DNA from: Candidatus Aminicenantota bacterium
Lineage (GTDB): Bacteria; Acidobacteriota; Aminicenantia; Aminicenantales; Saccharicenantaceae
Assembly (NCBI GenBank): GCA_014360005.1
Contig: JACIYI010000003.1
Span: 62,001-126,000, forward strand
Direction of reading: 5' to 3'
DNA length: 64,000 nt
Shown: positions 52,866 through 61,528 of the stretch, piece after piece
How positions within the stretch are numbered: the first letter of the stretch is position 1
Layout: the number at the start of each line of letters is the position of its first letter
Notes under the pieces: generated by a model
The model's database searches: none
Seen by the model: the letters and a program-made list of their open reading frames with translations, nothing else
Told to the model about the DNA's origin: nothing
Translations under genes and position numbers: made by a program

Positions 52866-53351
52866 ATGGAAATTTTGATGAAAATAAAGGGTCTGGTGGT
52901 GGACCCGATTTCCAGGATGCCCATCGTGGTGCTGGAAGACCCCCTATCTGACCGGATTCTGCCCATCTGGATCGGCGTCTTTGAAGCCAACGCCATCGCC
53001 CTCAGCCTGGAGGGCATTCCCACTCCTCGCCCGATGACCCACGACCTCATCAAGAATTTCCTGGACCAGCTTCACATTTCAGTTGACCGGGTCGTGGTTA
53101 ATGACGTCCGGGACAATACCTTTTATGCCATTATCTATTGCCGGCATAACGATGTTCCCTACCTGATTGACTCCAGGCCCTCTGACGCCATCGCTCTGGC
53201 CCTCAGGCTCAATGCCCCGATTTACGTGGATGAGGAAGTCATCAAGAAGGCCCACAGCCTGAAGAGCGAAGAAAACCTGGAGAATTCAGAAAAACTAAAA
53301 CAGTGGCTGGAAAGCCTCAAGCCAGAAGACCTGGGTAAATACAAGATGTAA
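52866..53351 (+). CDS. DUF151 bifunctional nuclease-like protein
   Basis: 161-residue protein of the BFN/DUF151 family (core about 3-130: VVDPISRMPIVVLED, LPIWIGVFEANAIALSLEG, IDSRPSDAIALALRLNAPIYVDEEV). A C-terminal charged tail resembles UVR-type helices but is too short to call. Members have been reported with RNase and DNase activity, though most bacterial ones are untested. The ATG at 52866 follows GAGGAAGAG. It stands between convergent and divergent neighbours with its own promoter. Confidence 0.88.
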   Translation: MEILMKIKGLVVDPISRMPIVVLEDPLSDRILPIWIGVFEANAIALSLEGIPTPRPMTHDLIKNFLDQLHISVDRVVVNDVRDNTFYAIIYCRHNDVPYLIDSRPSDAIALALRLNAPIYVDEEVIKKAHSLKSEENLENSEKLKQWLESLKPEDLGKYKM

Positions 53352-53361
53352 AGCCAGCGGC

Positions 53362-55659
53362 TCAGGTCTTGATGCTCAGTAACAGATAAACTCCCAGCAA
53401 AAGAAATATTATCTGTGGGCTCCAGGCCGCCAGAAAAGGCCCTAACCAGCCGGCCAGCCCCAGGCTCCGGAAAACAGCCAGGCTCTGCCAGTAGAGAAAG
53501 ACCCCGGCCAGGCTGGCCGCCAGCGGCCAGAGGAAGCCCCGGGGACCAAGCCAGCCGGCCAGAGCACAGGCCAGAAGAATCAGCACCAGCCCTGACAGCG
53601 AAAAAGCCAGACGGAACTCAGCCTCCAGACGAAAGCGCCCGGCCGGCAGGCCCGATTCTTCCATCTCACGCCCGTATCGCCTGAGCTCGGCCCGGTTCAT
53701 GGCGGCAGGTTCTTTCCATTCTCTGAGAAAATAACCTCCAGCCCCGGGCAGGTCAAGGAAGGCCCGGTCAAACCGCTTTAGAGTTGAACCCTGACCGCTA
53801 AAGGCTCTTTCCCAGCCGTTCCGCAGGATTAAACCGCCGTCTTCAATCAGAGCTTCTCGGGCCAGGACCATCCGCCTGAAGCCCGGTTGCTCCTTTTCTG
53901 ACTCCAGGTATAGCAGGTGGTACAGAAGCCGCCTTTCGGGGACCAGTAGCTCGTAATGATAGAAGTCTCCGGTTTCACTCAACCGCAACCAGTAGCGGTT
54001 AAGATAGCTGAAGGTCCGGGCCGGGCGGTCGGAAAGACCGGCCCAGATTTCCTCCGCCCGGAAATTGCTGCGGCTGAGCACCCGGTCCTGAAAAATAAAA
54101 AGCAGCGGCACCAGAGCCAGGCCGAAAAGCAGCAGCGGGCGAACCAGCCGCTGGAAGCTCAGGCCCGAGGAAATGAAGGCCAGAATTTCCTTTCTCCGGT
54201 AAAAAAGACCCAGGCTCAAAGCCACTGCCGTCACCAGCGACAGCAGCAGGCTGAAGAGAGAGAGCTCCGGCAGCTTGAACCAGGTGAAAGCCAGCAGGTC
54301 CTTGAAAGTCTTCTGCTGGCCGCGGATTACTTCCAGCCTTAAAAGGAAGGTGACTGCGGCCGCAATCAGCACCAGTCCCAGAAACCCCGGAGCCAGCCAG
54401 TGCCAGAAACGGGAAAACACATAACGGTCGACCAGAGAAGGAAAAGAGGGGGCAGTTTTTCGCGGCCGTTCCCGACTGCTCCCGGATAAGAACCGAAGTC
54501 CGGCCAGCCAGGCTGTGATTTTTCGCCAGGTTTCTATTATCCAGTGGCCCTGACTATAATCCCTTTTCGTTGCCACTAAAAAGAAATACAGGCCAGACAG
54601 GAAGATAAGGAGGTTGGGCAGCCACATGGCCAGCCAGGGAGCCAGGTTGCCCGCCAGGGCCTGTTGCTCACCGTTGACCAGGAGAAAATAATAAGCCAGT
54701 ATCAGGAGCAGGCTGAGTCCATAACCGCCCAGCCGCCCCCCGGGCCAGCGTCGCCAGCCCAGACCTACTCCCAGCAGAACAAAAATCAGGCAGGTAGCGG
54801 GCAGGCTCCACCTTTTATGGATTTCGAGCACTGTCAGCCGCCTTTCCGGACCATCCTTGTCCCGCCACTGCTGCCAGTCAAGCCACAGCTCTTTGATGCT
54901 CTTTTCCCGGCTTTTCTTTTGCAGGGAAAATTCCTGCTTTAAGCTTCTTAAGTCCAGAATCTGCTCACTTTTTTCAAATTCCATCAGGCTCAGGCTGTCT
55001 GGGTCGTCGAGCTGAAGTTTATAGCTCCGCCCTTTATCCAGAAGGATTCGGGCTTCCAGGTTTTCCGGCAGCAGTTGCCAGCGGGCTTGCTCGGCCCTGA
55101 TAATCTCCACCTGCCCGGCCTCTCCTTTCTGGTAGAGAAAAAGCCCCTGCCACACTCCGGACTCGCTTTCCTGCTGGAGGTAAAGGACCTTACCGGGCAA
55201 TGATTCCACGAACCGACCCGGTTCGACATCCAGCCTGACCTGGTTCAGGACAGAATTGACCATTGTCTGAAGCCAGTGGTAATTGGCCGCCGGGGTCAGC
55301 CAAAGGGTAAGGGCCAGGCAGACCAGAAACAATCCTGCCCCCAGGAGAAAAACTGGCCTGGCCGCCCGGGCCGGAGCCAGGCCCAGGACTTTCAGGGCTT
55401 CCGTTTCCCGGTCCCCGCCCAGCCGGCCGAGACCACCCAGCACCCCGGCCATGAAAGCCAGCGGCAGGGCCAGGGTCAGAATGGAGGGCAATAGGTAAAG
55501 CAGCACCTTGAGAACAGTACTCAGGGGCACCTCTTTGGTTAAGAAAACCTCGGCCAGGTAGAAAAGCTCATTCATCAGAATGACCAGGATGATAAAACCG
55601 AGGGATAAAAAGAAGGCGGGGATAATCTCCCGCAGCAGATAACGGTCCAGAATTTTCAT
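53362..55659 (-). CDS. Fused LptF-LptG permease of lipopolysaccharide export
   Basis: 765 residues, about twice the length of LptF or LptG (each about 360-390). Residues about 1-365 form one complete LptF/G unit: DRYLLREIIPAFFLSL start, three helices, a periplasmic jelly-roll region, and three more helices. After a basic linker (about 375-405) a second unit begins with LVDRYVFSRFWHWLAPGFLGLVL and repeats the plan to the end. LptF and LptG together form the membrane part of the LptB2FG ABC exporter that extracts lipopolysaccharide. Here one polypeptide appears to supply both. lptB is not nearby. Confidence 0.85.
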   Translation of the reverse strand: MKILDRYLLREIIPAFFLSLGFIILVILMNELFYLAEVFLTKEVPLSTVLKVLLYLLPSILTLALPLAFMAGVLGGLGRLGGDRETEALKVLGLAPARAARPVFLLGAGLFLVCLALTLWLTPAANYHWLQTMVNSVLNQVRLDVEPGRFVESLPGKVLYLQQESESGVWQGLFLYQKGEAGQVEIIRAEQARWQLLPENLEARILLDKGRSYKLQLDDPDSLSLMEFEKSEQILDLRSLKQEFSLQKKSREKSIKELWLDWQQWRDKDGPERRLTVLEIHKRWSLPATCLIFVLLGVGLGWRRWPGGRLGGYGLSLLLILAYYFLLVNGEQQALAGNLAPWLAMWLPNLLIFLSGLYFFLVATKRDYSQGHWIIETWRKITAWLAGLRFLSGSSRERPRKTAPSFPSLVDRYVFSRFWHWLAPGFLGLVLIAAAVTFLLRLEVIRGQQKTFKDLLAFTWFKLPELSLFSLLLSLVTAVALSLGLFYRRKEILAFISSGLSFQRLVRPLLLFGLALVPLLFIFQDRVLSRSNFRAEEIWAGLSDRPARTFSYLNRYWLRLSETGDFYHYELLVPERRLLYHLLYLESEKEQPGFRRMVLAREALIEDGGLILRNGWERAFSGQGSTLKRFDRAFLDLPGAGGYFLREWKEPAAMNRAELRRYGREMEESGLPAGRFRLEAEFRLAFSLSGLVLILLACALAGWLGPRGFLWPLAASLAGVFLYWQSLAVFRSLGLAGWLGPFLAAWSPQIIFLLLGVYLLLSIKT

Positions 55660-55723
55660 CCGTGGTCTTTAAGAACGGCAGTTGTCAACGGGCCTAATAT
55701 AACATAAGCCGGCCGGCTTACTC

Positions 55724-55762
55724 AAAAAAAAAGGCCGCTTTCAGCCAACCTGAAAGCGGCCT
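55724..55762 (-). terminator. Intrinsic terminator after groEL
   Basis: Minus-strand stem AGGCCGCTTTCA / TGAAAGCGGCCT (55751-55762 with 55732-55743), seven-base loop, then a run of nine U (55724-55732). Confidence 0.9.
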
Positions 55763-55790
55763 AATTATCAGCGGCTCAGTTTCTCAGCTA

Positions 55791-57407
55791 TCAATACATG
55801 TCACTGGGCGGAGTCGGGTAGGAAGGTTTCTTCTCTTCTTCGGGAATTTCGGTAACACAACCTTCGGTGGTCAGGAGCAACCCGGCAATGCTGGCCGCAT
55901 TCTGCAGGGCAGTGCGCCCTACCTTGGTCGGGTCAACAATTCCGGCCTTGATCATGTCTTCGTACTTTTCAGTCAGAGCGTTGAAACCGAAATCCGGCTT
56001 CATTTCGCGGACCTTCTCCACCACTATTGAGCCCTCGTGACCGGCGTTTTCAGCAATCTGACGCAGCGGCTCTTCAATGGCCCGGCGGATAATCTGGACG
56101 CCGATCTGCATATCACCGTCGACGTTCAGCTTCTCCAGGGCTTTCTGGCAGCGCAGCAGGGCCACTCCGCCTCCGGGAACGATGCCTTCTTCCACGGCTG
56201 CTTTGGTGGCGTGCATGGCGTCTTCCACCCGGGCTTTCTTTTCCTTGAGCTCGGTCTCGGTGGCCGCGCCAACCTTGATCAGGGCCACGCCGCCGACCAT
56301 CTTGGCCAGTCTTTCCTGTAGCTTTTCCCGGTCGTAGTCGGAAGTGGTTTCTTCAATCTGGGTCCGGATTTGCTTGATTCTGGCCTGGATTTCGCTGTGC
56401 TTGCCCTTGCCCTCGACGATGGTGGTGTTGTCCTTGTCAACCACCACTTTGGCCGCTTCACCCAGCCAGTCCAGGGTAACGTTTTCCAGCTTGACGCCGA
56501 TGTCTTCAGTGATGACCTTGCCGCCGGTCAGGATGGCAATGTCTTCCAGCATGGCCTTCCGCCTGTCGCCGAAACCGGGGGCCTTGACGGCGCAGCACAT
56601 GAGGGTGCCCTTCAGCTTGTTGACCACCAGGGTGGCCAGGGCTTCGCCTTCAACTTCCTCGGCCACTACCAGGAGAGCCCGGCCCATCTTGGCCACGCTT
56701 TCCAGAAGCGGCAGGAACTCCCTCAGGTTGGAAATCTTTTTCTCGTGGAGCAGGATCAGCGGGTTCTCCAGCACAGACTCCATTCTCTCTGGGTCGGTGA
56801 TGAAATACGGGGAAAGATAACCGCGGTCAAACTGCATACCCTCAACGAATTCCAGGGTGGTCTCCAGACCTTTAGCCTCTTCCACGGTGATGACGCCATC
56901 CTTGCCAACTTTCTCCATGGCTTCAGCGATAATCTTGCCGATGGATTCGTCGTTGTTGGCTGAGATGGCCCCGACCTGGGCAATCATTTCACCGGTAACT
57001 TCCCGGCTCATGCTCTTGAGCTCTTTAACCACCTCTTCCACTGCCCGGTCAATTCCCTTCTTGATCAGGTTGGGATTGCGCCCGGCGGTGACGTGCTTGA
57101 TGCCTTCAGCATAGATTATCTGGGCCAGGACTGTGGCGGTGGTGGTACCGTCGCCGGCCACATCGGAAGTTTTGGAAGCTACTTCCTTGACCAGCTGGGC
57201 TCCCATATTCTCCCAGGGGTCCTTCAATTCGATTTCCTTGGCCACGGTCACCCCGTCCTTAGTGCTGGTGGGAGAACCGAATTTCTTGTCCAGGATGACA
57301 TTTTTACCACGCGGTCCAAGGGTGGCCTTGACCACGTTGCTCAGGATGTTAACACCTCTCAACAAAGCCTGTCTGGCTTCATCTCCAACCATAATTTGTT
57401 TTGCCAT
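55791..57407 (-). CDS. groEL: Chaperonin GroEL (Hsp60)
   Basis: 60-kDa chaperonin that folds proteins with GroES. The ATP-binding [12 protein letters not shown] and the family signature [12 protein letters not shown] are intact, and the 538 residues are normal. The C-terminus ends [16 protein letters not shown] without the Gly-Gly-Met repeats of E. coli GroEL. It starts 12 bases after groES with AGGAGG, in the standard groESL operon, under two CIRCE operators upstream of groES. Confidence 0.98.
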   Translation of the reverse strand: MAKQIMVGDEARQALLRGVNILSNVVKATLGPRGKNVILDKKFGSPTSTKDGVTVAKEIELKDPWENMGAQLVKEVASKTSDVAGDGTTTATVLAQIIYAEGIKHVTAGRNPNLIKKGIDRAVEEVVKELKSMSREVTGEMIAQVGAISANNDESIGKIIAEAMEKVGKDGVITVEEAKGLETTLEFVEGMQFDRGYLSPYFITDPERMESVLENPLILLHEKKISNLREFLPLLESVAKMGRALLVVAEEVEGEALATLVVNKLKGTLMCCAVKAPGFGDRRKAMLEDIAILTGGKVITEDIGVKLENVTLDWLGEAAKVVVDKDNTTIVEGKGKHSEIQARIKQIRTQIEETTSDYDREKLQERLAKMVGGVALIKVGAATETELKEKKARVEDAMHATKAAVEEGIVPGGGVALLRCQKALEKLNVDGDMQIGVQIIRRAIEEPLRQIAENAGHEGSIVVEKVREMKPDFGFNALTEKYEDMIKAGIVDPTKVGRTALQNAASIAGLLLTTEGCVTEIPEEEKKPSYPTPPSDMY

Positions 57408-57419
57408 GGTCTACCTCCT

Positions 57420-57710
57420 TTACTTGGTTATAACGGTCAGAATTTCATCTTCACGGACGATGACATGCTCAACACCATCAATGGTCACTTCGGTGCCGCT
57501 GTACTTGCCAATGAGCACGCGATCGCCCTTCTTAACGGTCAGGGGAACGACCTTACCGTCCTCGGTAACCCGGCCTTTGCCGACTTCGATAACCTCGGCT
57601 TCCTGGGGTTTTTCCTTGGCGGTATCGGGGATAATGATGTTCCCCCTCTTCACTTCCTGCTCTTCAATCCTTTTCAAGAGAACACGGTCATACAAGGGTT
57701 GAATCTTCAT
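57420..57710 (-). CDS. groES: Co-chaperonin GroES (Hsp10)
   Basis: 96-residue GroES. It opens [17 protein letters not shown], contains the mobile loop [18 protein letters not shown], and ends [19 protein letters not shown] precedes the ATG. First gene of the groESL operon, transcribed from a perfect housekeeping promoter controlled by CIRCE elements. Confidence 0.98.
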   Translation of the reverse strand: MKIQPLYDRVLLKRIEEQEVKRGNIIIPDTAKEKPQEAEVIEVGKGRVTEDGKVVPLTVKKGDRVLIGKYSGTEVTIDGVEHVIVREDEILTVITK

Positions 57711-57735
57711 GAAAGACCTCCTTACAAATTTTAAT

Positions 57736-57762
57736 TTAGCAGTCTGATTTTTAGAGTGCTAA
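57736..57762 (-). promoter_or_regulatory. CIRCE operator 1 (HrcA site)
   Basis: TTAGCAGTC-N9-GAGTGCTAA matches the CIRCE consensus TTAGCACTC-N9-GAGTGCTAA with one change. It begins at the last base of the -10 box and covers the transcription start, where HrcA would block initiation. Confidence 0.88.
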
Positions 57763-57790
57763 TTATAAAATACGACAGAAAAATTGTCAA
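57762..57790 (-). promoter_or_regulatory. Housekeeping promoter of groESL
   Basis: Perfect TTGACA (minus strand, 57785-57790), 17-base spacer, perfect TATAAT (57762-57767). Confidence 0.9.
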
Positions 57791-57808
57791 GATTTGCTGA
57801 TAAAAAAT

Positions 57809-57835
57809 TTAGCAGACTTGGCCCGAGAGTGCTAC
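57809..57835 (-). promoter_or_regulatory. CIRCE-like operator 2
   Basis: TTAGCAGAC-N9-GAGTGCTAC, three changes from consensus but with exact N9 spacing, 73 bases upstream of CIRCE 1 (about seven helical turns) and on the far side of the -35 box. It overlaps the stop codon of the Fis-type gene. Confidence 0.65.
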
Positions 57836-58068
57836 TTTTTCTTCCTTATCTTCAGGGCCTTAAACCGGTTATGCAGGGTATTACGGTGGATGCCAAGCGC
57901 CTGGGCCATTTTCGATTTATTGGCCCGGTATTTGGAGGCGGCGGTCTCAATGTATATTTTTTCGAATTCGACCAGGGCTTCCTTCAGGTGGATTTCCTTC
58001 TCCACCATGTCGCGGATTAGAGACTCCAGCTTCTGGTGAATGGTTAACTCCTCATATTTCTTGCTCAT
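57832..58068 (-). CDS. Small Fis-type helix-turn-helix protein
   Basis: 78 residues from the ATG at 58068, which follows GGAGG at good spacing. The C-terminal 40 residues match the Fis-family DNA-binding domain (YRANKSKMAQALGIHRNTLHNRFKAL), also found at the end of sigma-54 activators. The N-terminal helix region could dimerise as in Fis. No receiver or AAA domain is attached. It overlaps cvpA by 17 bases and lies just upstream of the groESL operators. Its targets are unknown. Confidence 0.8.
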   Translation of the reverse strand: MSKKYEELTIHQKLESLIRDMVEKEIHLKEALVEFEKIYIETAASKYRANKSKMAQALGIHRNTLHNRFKALKIRKKK

Positions 58069-58594
58069 GCCGTCCTCCTTTCCCCTCAAACTTTTTTACA
58101 GTATCGCTAAAACGGTCTTTAAGGTCCTGGGGAATCAAAAGTACCAGGCCTCTGGCTATCTTAATCATGGACGGGGCCAGCCGGGAACCAACGATGGCCT
58201 CCCGCTGAAAATCAAAGCTCATCATGGCCAGGATGATGACGGCCCCGATCAGCACACCTTTCAGCAGACCCAGGGCTCCGCCCAGCAGGTGGTTGGTCAG
58301 GCTCAGCGTGCCTTTCATCAGCTTGCTCAGGATGAAGCCGAGAGCCCAGCCGACCAGGATTATCCCGAAAAATATCAGAAGAAAGCTCAGGCCATTCCTC
58401 CAGAAATCTGACTCAACCAGTTTGAACAATTTCCAGGAAAGCCAGGCGTAGTACCTGGCAGCCAGGATGAGACCACCGACCACGGCCAGAATTCCTATGA
58501 CCTGCCGGATAAAGCCCTTGACCAGCCCGATGATAAAAGTGACCATTAGGATGACCAATAGCAGGCTATCCAGCCAGTTCAGATGAATTAACAT
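58052..58594 (-). CDS. CvpA-family membrane protein
   Basis: 180 residues with four hydrophobic helices and the CvpA-type start LDSLLLVILMVTFIIGLVKGFIRQVIGILAV. CvpA proteins were linked to colicin V export and later to envelope and bile resistance; their mechanism is unknown. The charged C-terminal tail is short. It overlaps the PHP gene (TGATG) and the Fis-type gene, so the three form one operon. Confidence 0.85.
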   Translation of the reverse strand: MLIHLNWLDSLLLVILMVTFIIGLVKGFIRQVIGILAVVGGLILAARYYAWLSWKLFKLVESDFWRNGLSFLLIFFGIILVGWALGFILSKLMKGTLSLTNHLLGGALGLLKGVLIGAVIILAMMSFDFQREAIVGSRLAPSMIKIARGLVLLIPQDLKDRFSDTVKKFEGKGGRHEQEI

Positions 58595-59478
58595 CAGGCC
58601 CTTCTTTCCCTCAGCTTTTCCACCATAGAATAAGTTCCATTTTTAATCAAGCCGAAAGTTACACCAGGCTTGATCCGGCCGTGGAAATCGGAACCGGCGG
58701 TGGCCACCAGGTCCAGTTCCTCAGCCAGCGCCTGATAATACTCAACTTCATTCTGGTCGTGATAGGAAGTATAAACTTCCAGTCCCTGGAGCCCGAGTTC
58801 CTTTAGGATTATCAGGTCTTCCCGCGTGGTTCTCTGAAAATAGGCTCCGGGGTGGGAGAGAACCGGCACCCCTCCAGTCAGCGGGGCCAGCCGCAGGGCT
58901 TCTTCCAGTGGGATATGCCGCTTCCGGACATAGGCTGGAGCTCCCTCGGTGAAAAAATCCTGGTAGAAAACATAAGGGGCTTTTGGCTGTTGATCCGCCT
59001 CATAATATTTCCGGAGGTCCGGGTTCTGCCGGCTTTCCGGCTTGTCCAGCAGGATCTGGGCAATCTTCACCCCGAGCGGCGGAGTTTTACCGGATTTTTC
59101 CCAGACCTCGTTCCAGTCGATATCCAGGCCGCTTTCCTGGAGTCTGGCCACCCTGGTCCGGGCTTCTTCCAGGCGGGAATTTTCCACCCAGGAAATTATG
59201 TGCCTAATGGCTTCACTTTCCCAGTTCACAAACGGCAGCATCAGGTGAAATTCCCGGCCGGAAAAAATGGTGGTGACCTCAATGCTGGGAATGACTTCAA
59301 CTCCAAAGTGCCGGCCGATTTCTATAGCCTCCGGATAAGCTCCGACCGTATCGTGGTCGGCGATGGCTATCGCCCGGAAGCCCTCTTCCCGGGCCATCTG
59401 CACCAGCTCCTCGGGCGAATAGTCGCCGTCGCAGCTATAAGAAGAATGGAGATGAAGGTCCACCCGTTCGCTTAACAT
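58594..59478 (-). CDS. PHP-domain phosphoesterase (YciV/RNase AM-like)
   Basis: 294-residue PHP metallo-phosphoesterase. Metal ligands are visible in DLHLHSSYSCDGDY, AIADHDTVGAYPEA, IPSIEVTT, LSHPGAYF and AGSDFHG. Size and motif order fit the E. coli YciV (RNase AM)/nucleoside 3',5'-bisphosphate phosphatase group, which removes 3'-phosphates from pAp or trims RNA 5' ends. The substrate is inferred by family only. No clear Shine-Dalgarno precedes the ATG. First gene of the PHP-cvpA-Fis operon. Confidence 0.87.
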   Translation of the reverse strand: MLSERVDLHLHSSYSCDGDYSPEELVQMAREEGFRAIAIADHDTVGAYPEAIEIGRHFGVEVIPSIEVTTIFSGREFHLMLPFVNWESEAIRHIISWVENSRLEEARTRVARLQESGLDIDWNEVWEKSGKTPPLGVKIAQILLDKPESRQNPDLRKYYEADQQPKAPYVFYQDFFTEGAPAYVRKRHIPLEEALRLAPLTGGVPVLSHPGAYFQRTTREDLIILKELGLQGLEVYTSYHDQNEVEYYQALAEELDLVATAGSDFHGRIKPGVTFGLIKNGTYSMVEKLRERRA

Positions 59479-59508
59479 GGTCAGAATGAATCTATCTTTT
59501 ATTTTCGT

Positions 59509-60417
59509 TTATGGCAAATCCGATTTCCCGGTCAGCAACTGATAAATCTCCAGGTAACGCTTGGAGGTTTGTTCAATGATTTCTTCAGGGAGAGCCGGCG
59601 GGGGCGGAGTTTTCCGGTCCCAGCCAGTGCTGACCAGGTAATCGCGAACGAACTGCTTATCCAGGCTGGGCTGGGATTTCCCCGGGGCGTACTCTGCCAG
59701 CGGCCAGAAGCGGGAAGAATCGGGGGTAAACAATTCATCGATTAGCAGGAGTTCGTTATTTTCATCCAGCCCGAATTCAAATTTGGTATCGGCTAGAATT
59801 ATGCCCTTGGAAATGGCATACAGGCTGGCTTTCTGGTAAAGCTCCAGGCTAATCTTCTTAATCTTCTCGGCCAGCTCCTGGCCGGTAATTTTTTCCATTT
59901 CTTTAAAGGTGATGTTCTCGTCGTGCCCGACCTCAGCCTTGGTGGATGGAGTGAAGATGGGCTCTTCCAGACGGGATGATTCCAGCAATCCTTTGGGCAG
60001 CCTGATCCCGCAGATCTTGCCCGTTTCCTGGTACTCTTTCCAGCCGGAGCCCGACAGGTAGCCCCGGACGACACACTCCACCGGGATAACCCTGGTTTTT
60101 TTCACCAGCATCGACCTTTTTTCCAGCAGGTCAGCATAAGGGTGGAGTTCCGCGGGGAAATCAGCAATTTCGGTAGAAATCAGGTGGTTGGGACAGACCA
60201 GTGAGGTGAAATCAAACCAGAATCTGGAAATCTGGGTCAGAACCTTACCCTTGTGAGGAATCAGGGAAGGCAGGACAAAGTCAAAAGCTGAGATGCGGTC
60301 AGTGGCCACGATGAGCAGCCGGTCTTCCAGGTCAAAAACATTCCTGACTTTGCCTTTCTTAAAAATCGGAAGGCCGGGGAGGTCTATGTCACCAACGGCT
60401 TTAGTTTTTCCGGTCAT
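59509..60417 (-). CDS. purC: SAICAR synthase (phosphoribosylaminoimidazole-succinocarboxamide synthase)
   Basis: Seventh-to-eighth step of purine synthesis, joining CAIR with aspartate using ATP. Motifs include KKGKVRNVFDL, ATDRISAFDFVLPSLIPHKG, VRGYLSGSGW, STKAEVGHDENI and LADTKFEFG. The ATG at 60417 follows GGAG and gives 302 residues, the longer PurC form seen in yeast Ade1 and some bacteria rather than the 237-residue E. coli form. No other purine genes are adjacent. Confidence 0.95.
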   Translation of the reverse strand: MTGKTKAVGDIDLPGLPIFKKGKVRNVFDLEDRLLIVATDRISAFDFVLPSLIPHKGKVLTQISRFWFDFTSLVCPNHLISTEIADFPAELHPYADLLEKRSMLVKKTRVIPVECVVRGYLSGSGWKEYQETGKICGIRLPKGLLESSRLEEPIFTPSTKAEVGHDENITFKEMEKITGQELAEKIKKISLELYQKASLYAISKGIILADTKFEFGLDENNELLLIDELFTPDSSRFWPLAEYAPGKSQPSLDKQFVRDYLVSTGWDRKTPPPPALPEEIIEQTSKRYLEIYQLLTGKSDLP

Positions 60418-60629
60418 GTTATCGCTCCAAAAAAATACTTTATATAGATGAAAAGAAAGCCCGCTATTCCTGGATATCTTAATCAAAAAAATAATTTAAA
60501 GCAATCAATTCCTGGTTGATTTCAAGCAACCTCTTTCCCGGTTATTTCCAAGGTTTGACCCACAACCCACCACAGCTGAAGTCCGAATAAAAAAGTCTGG
60601 CTGGAGAACAGGAAATAACTTCCTGGCCA

Positions 60630-60646
60630 ACAGAATCTGATTCTGT
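60630..60646. repeat. Perfect 17-base palindrome after pgeF
   Basis: ACAGAATC-T-GATTCTGT, located between the pgeF stop and the purC start. No T-run follows. It could be an operator or a short RNA hairpin. Confidence 0.45.
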
Positions 60647-60672
60647 CAGATATCCTGGACTCCGTTAGCAGT

Positions 60673-61380
60673 TCAGGACAGATTTTTAATTCCGATGAAA
60701 TTTATCAGGCGCTGCTCTTTTTGCCGGTCCCGGCGGTAGGAGTAAAATTGCGGCTGGCAGAAGGTACAGTAATCGAGCTGGATAATGTTTTCCGGCTTTA
60801 ACCCCAGCTCCCGGGTTAGGAGCAGGCGGTTGGCTTCTCTCAGGTCAAGGTAGAATCGGCCTTCGCTGGCAGAAGGGGAAAAGATTGGCCCGGTCTCAAA
60901 GCCGGCCACGGCGAATTTTTCCCGCACTTCGGGGCCAACTTCATAACAGCTCTTCTCGATGCAGGGGCCGAAAGCAGCCACCAGCTTTTCAGGCCGGCTG
61001 CCGCACTGGCGTCGCAGCCGGTCGACGGCCACGGCCAGTATTCTCTGATAAGTGCTGCGCCAGCCACAGTGAACCGCGGCCACTGCCCGGTGGTCTTCAT
61101 CCAGCAGCAGCACCGGCAGGCAATCCGCCGTCTTAATCACCAGCAGTAGCCCGGGACAGGTGGTGACCAATCCATCTCCGGCCAGCTTCTTCCGGGGCGG
61201 ATCTTCCAGGTAAAAGACGCGGCTTGAATGGAGCTGCTTCATAACCACCGGAAGGAAGGAAGCCAGCTCTCCATCTTTTTTCAAGCTTTCAAGAGTAAAT
61301 CCGGCCAGGCCGAAACCGTGAACCAGCCAGGAAACACTATTCAGCCGGGGGACAGAAATACATTTTTCGGGCTCAGTCAT
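60673..61380 (-). CDS. pgeF: Peptidoglycan editing factor PgeF / purine nucleoside phosphorylase (YfiH/LACC1 family)
   Basis: 235-residue member of the YfiH family. The metal/active-site residues are in KTADCLPVLL, AAVHCGWRSTYQRI and FGPCIEKSCYEVG. E. coli YfiH prevents misincorporation of L-Ser into peptidoglycan stems, and relatives act as purine nucleoside phosphorylases or adenosine deaminases. Which applies here is unknown. The ATG lies 8 bases after a -10 box and lacks a Shine-Dalgarno, so the mRNA may be leaderless. Confidence 0.92.
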   Translation of the reverse strand: MTEPEKCISVPRLNSVSWLVHGFGLAGFTLESLKKDGELASFLPVVMKQLHSSRVFYLEDPPRKKLAGDGLVTTCPGLLLVIKTADCLPVLLLDEDHRAVAAVHCGWRSTYQRILAVAVDRLRRQCGSRPEKLVAAFGPCIEKSCYEVGPEVREKFAVAGFETGPIFSPSASEGRFYLDLREANRLLLTRELGLKPENIIQLDYCTFCQPQFYSYRRDRQKEQRLINFIGIKNLS

Positions 61381-61388
61381 TTTCCATC

Positions 61389-61417
61389 TTTATAATCAAC
61401 TCCGGCCTTTTTATCAA
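61389..61417 (-). promoter_or_regulatory. Promoter of pgeF (leaderless arrangement)
   Basis: Minus strand TTGATA (61412-61417), 17-base spacer, TATAAA (61389-61394). Transcription would start at or next to the ATG at 61380. Confidence 0.5.
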
Positions 61418-61528
61418 GCCCGGAAGAGCAGGAGAATTAAGGTTGGTTTGATTTCAGCTCTTTTAACTCCAGGCTGAAAACAGTTAAAATAACACCGTGC
61501 ACTAATGATTCCTTTCAGGGAGAAAGCG

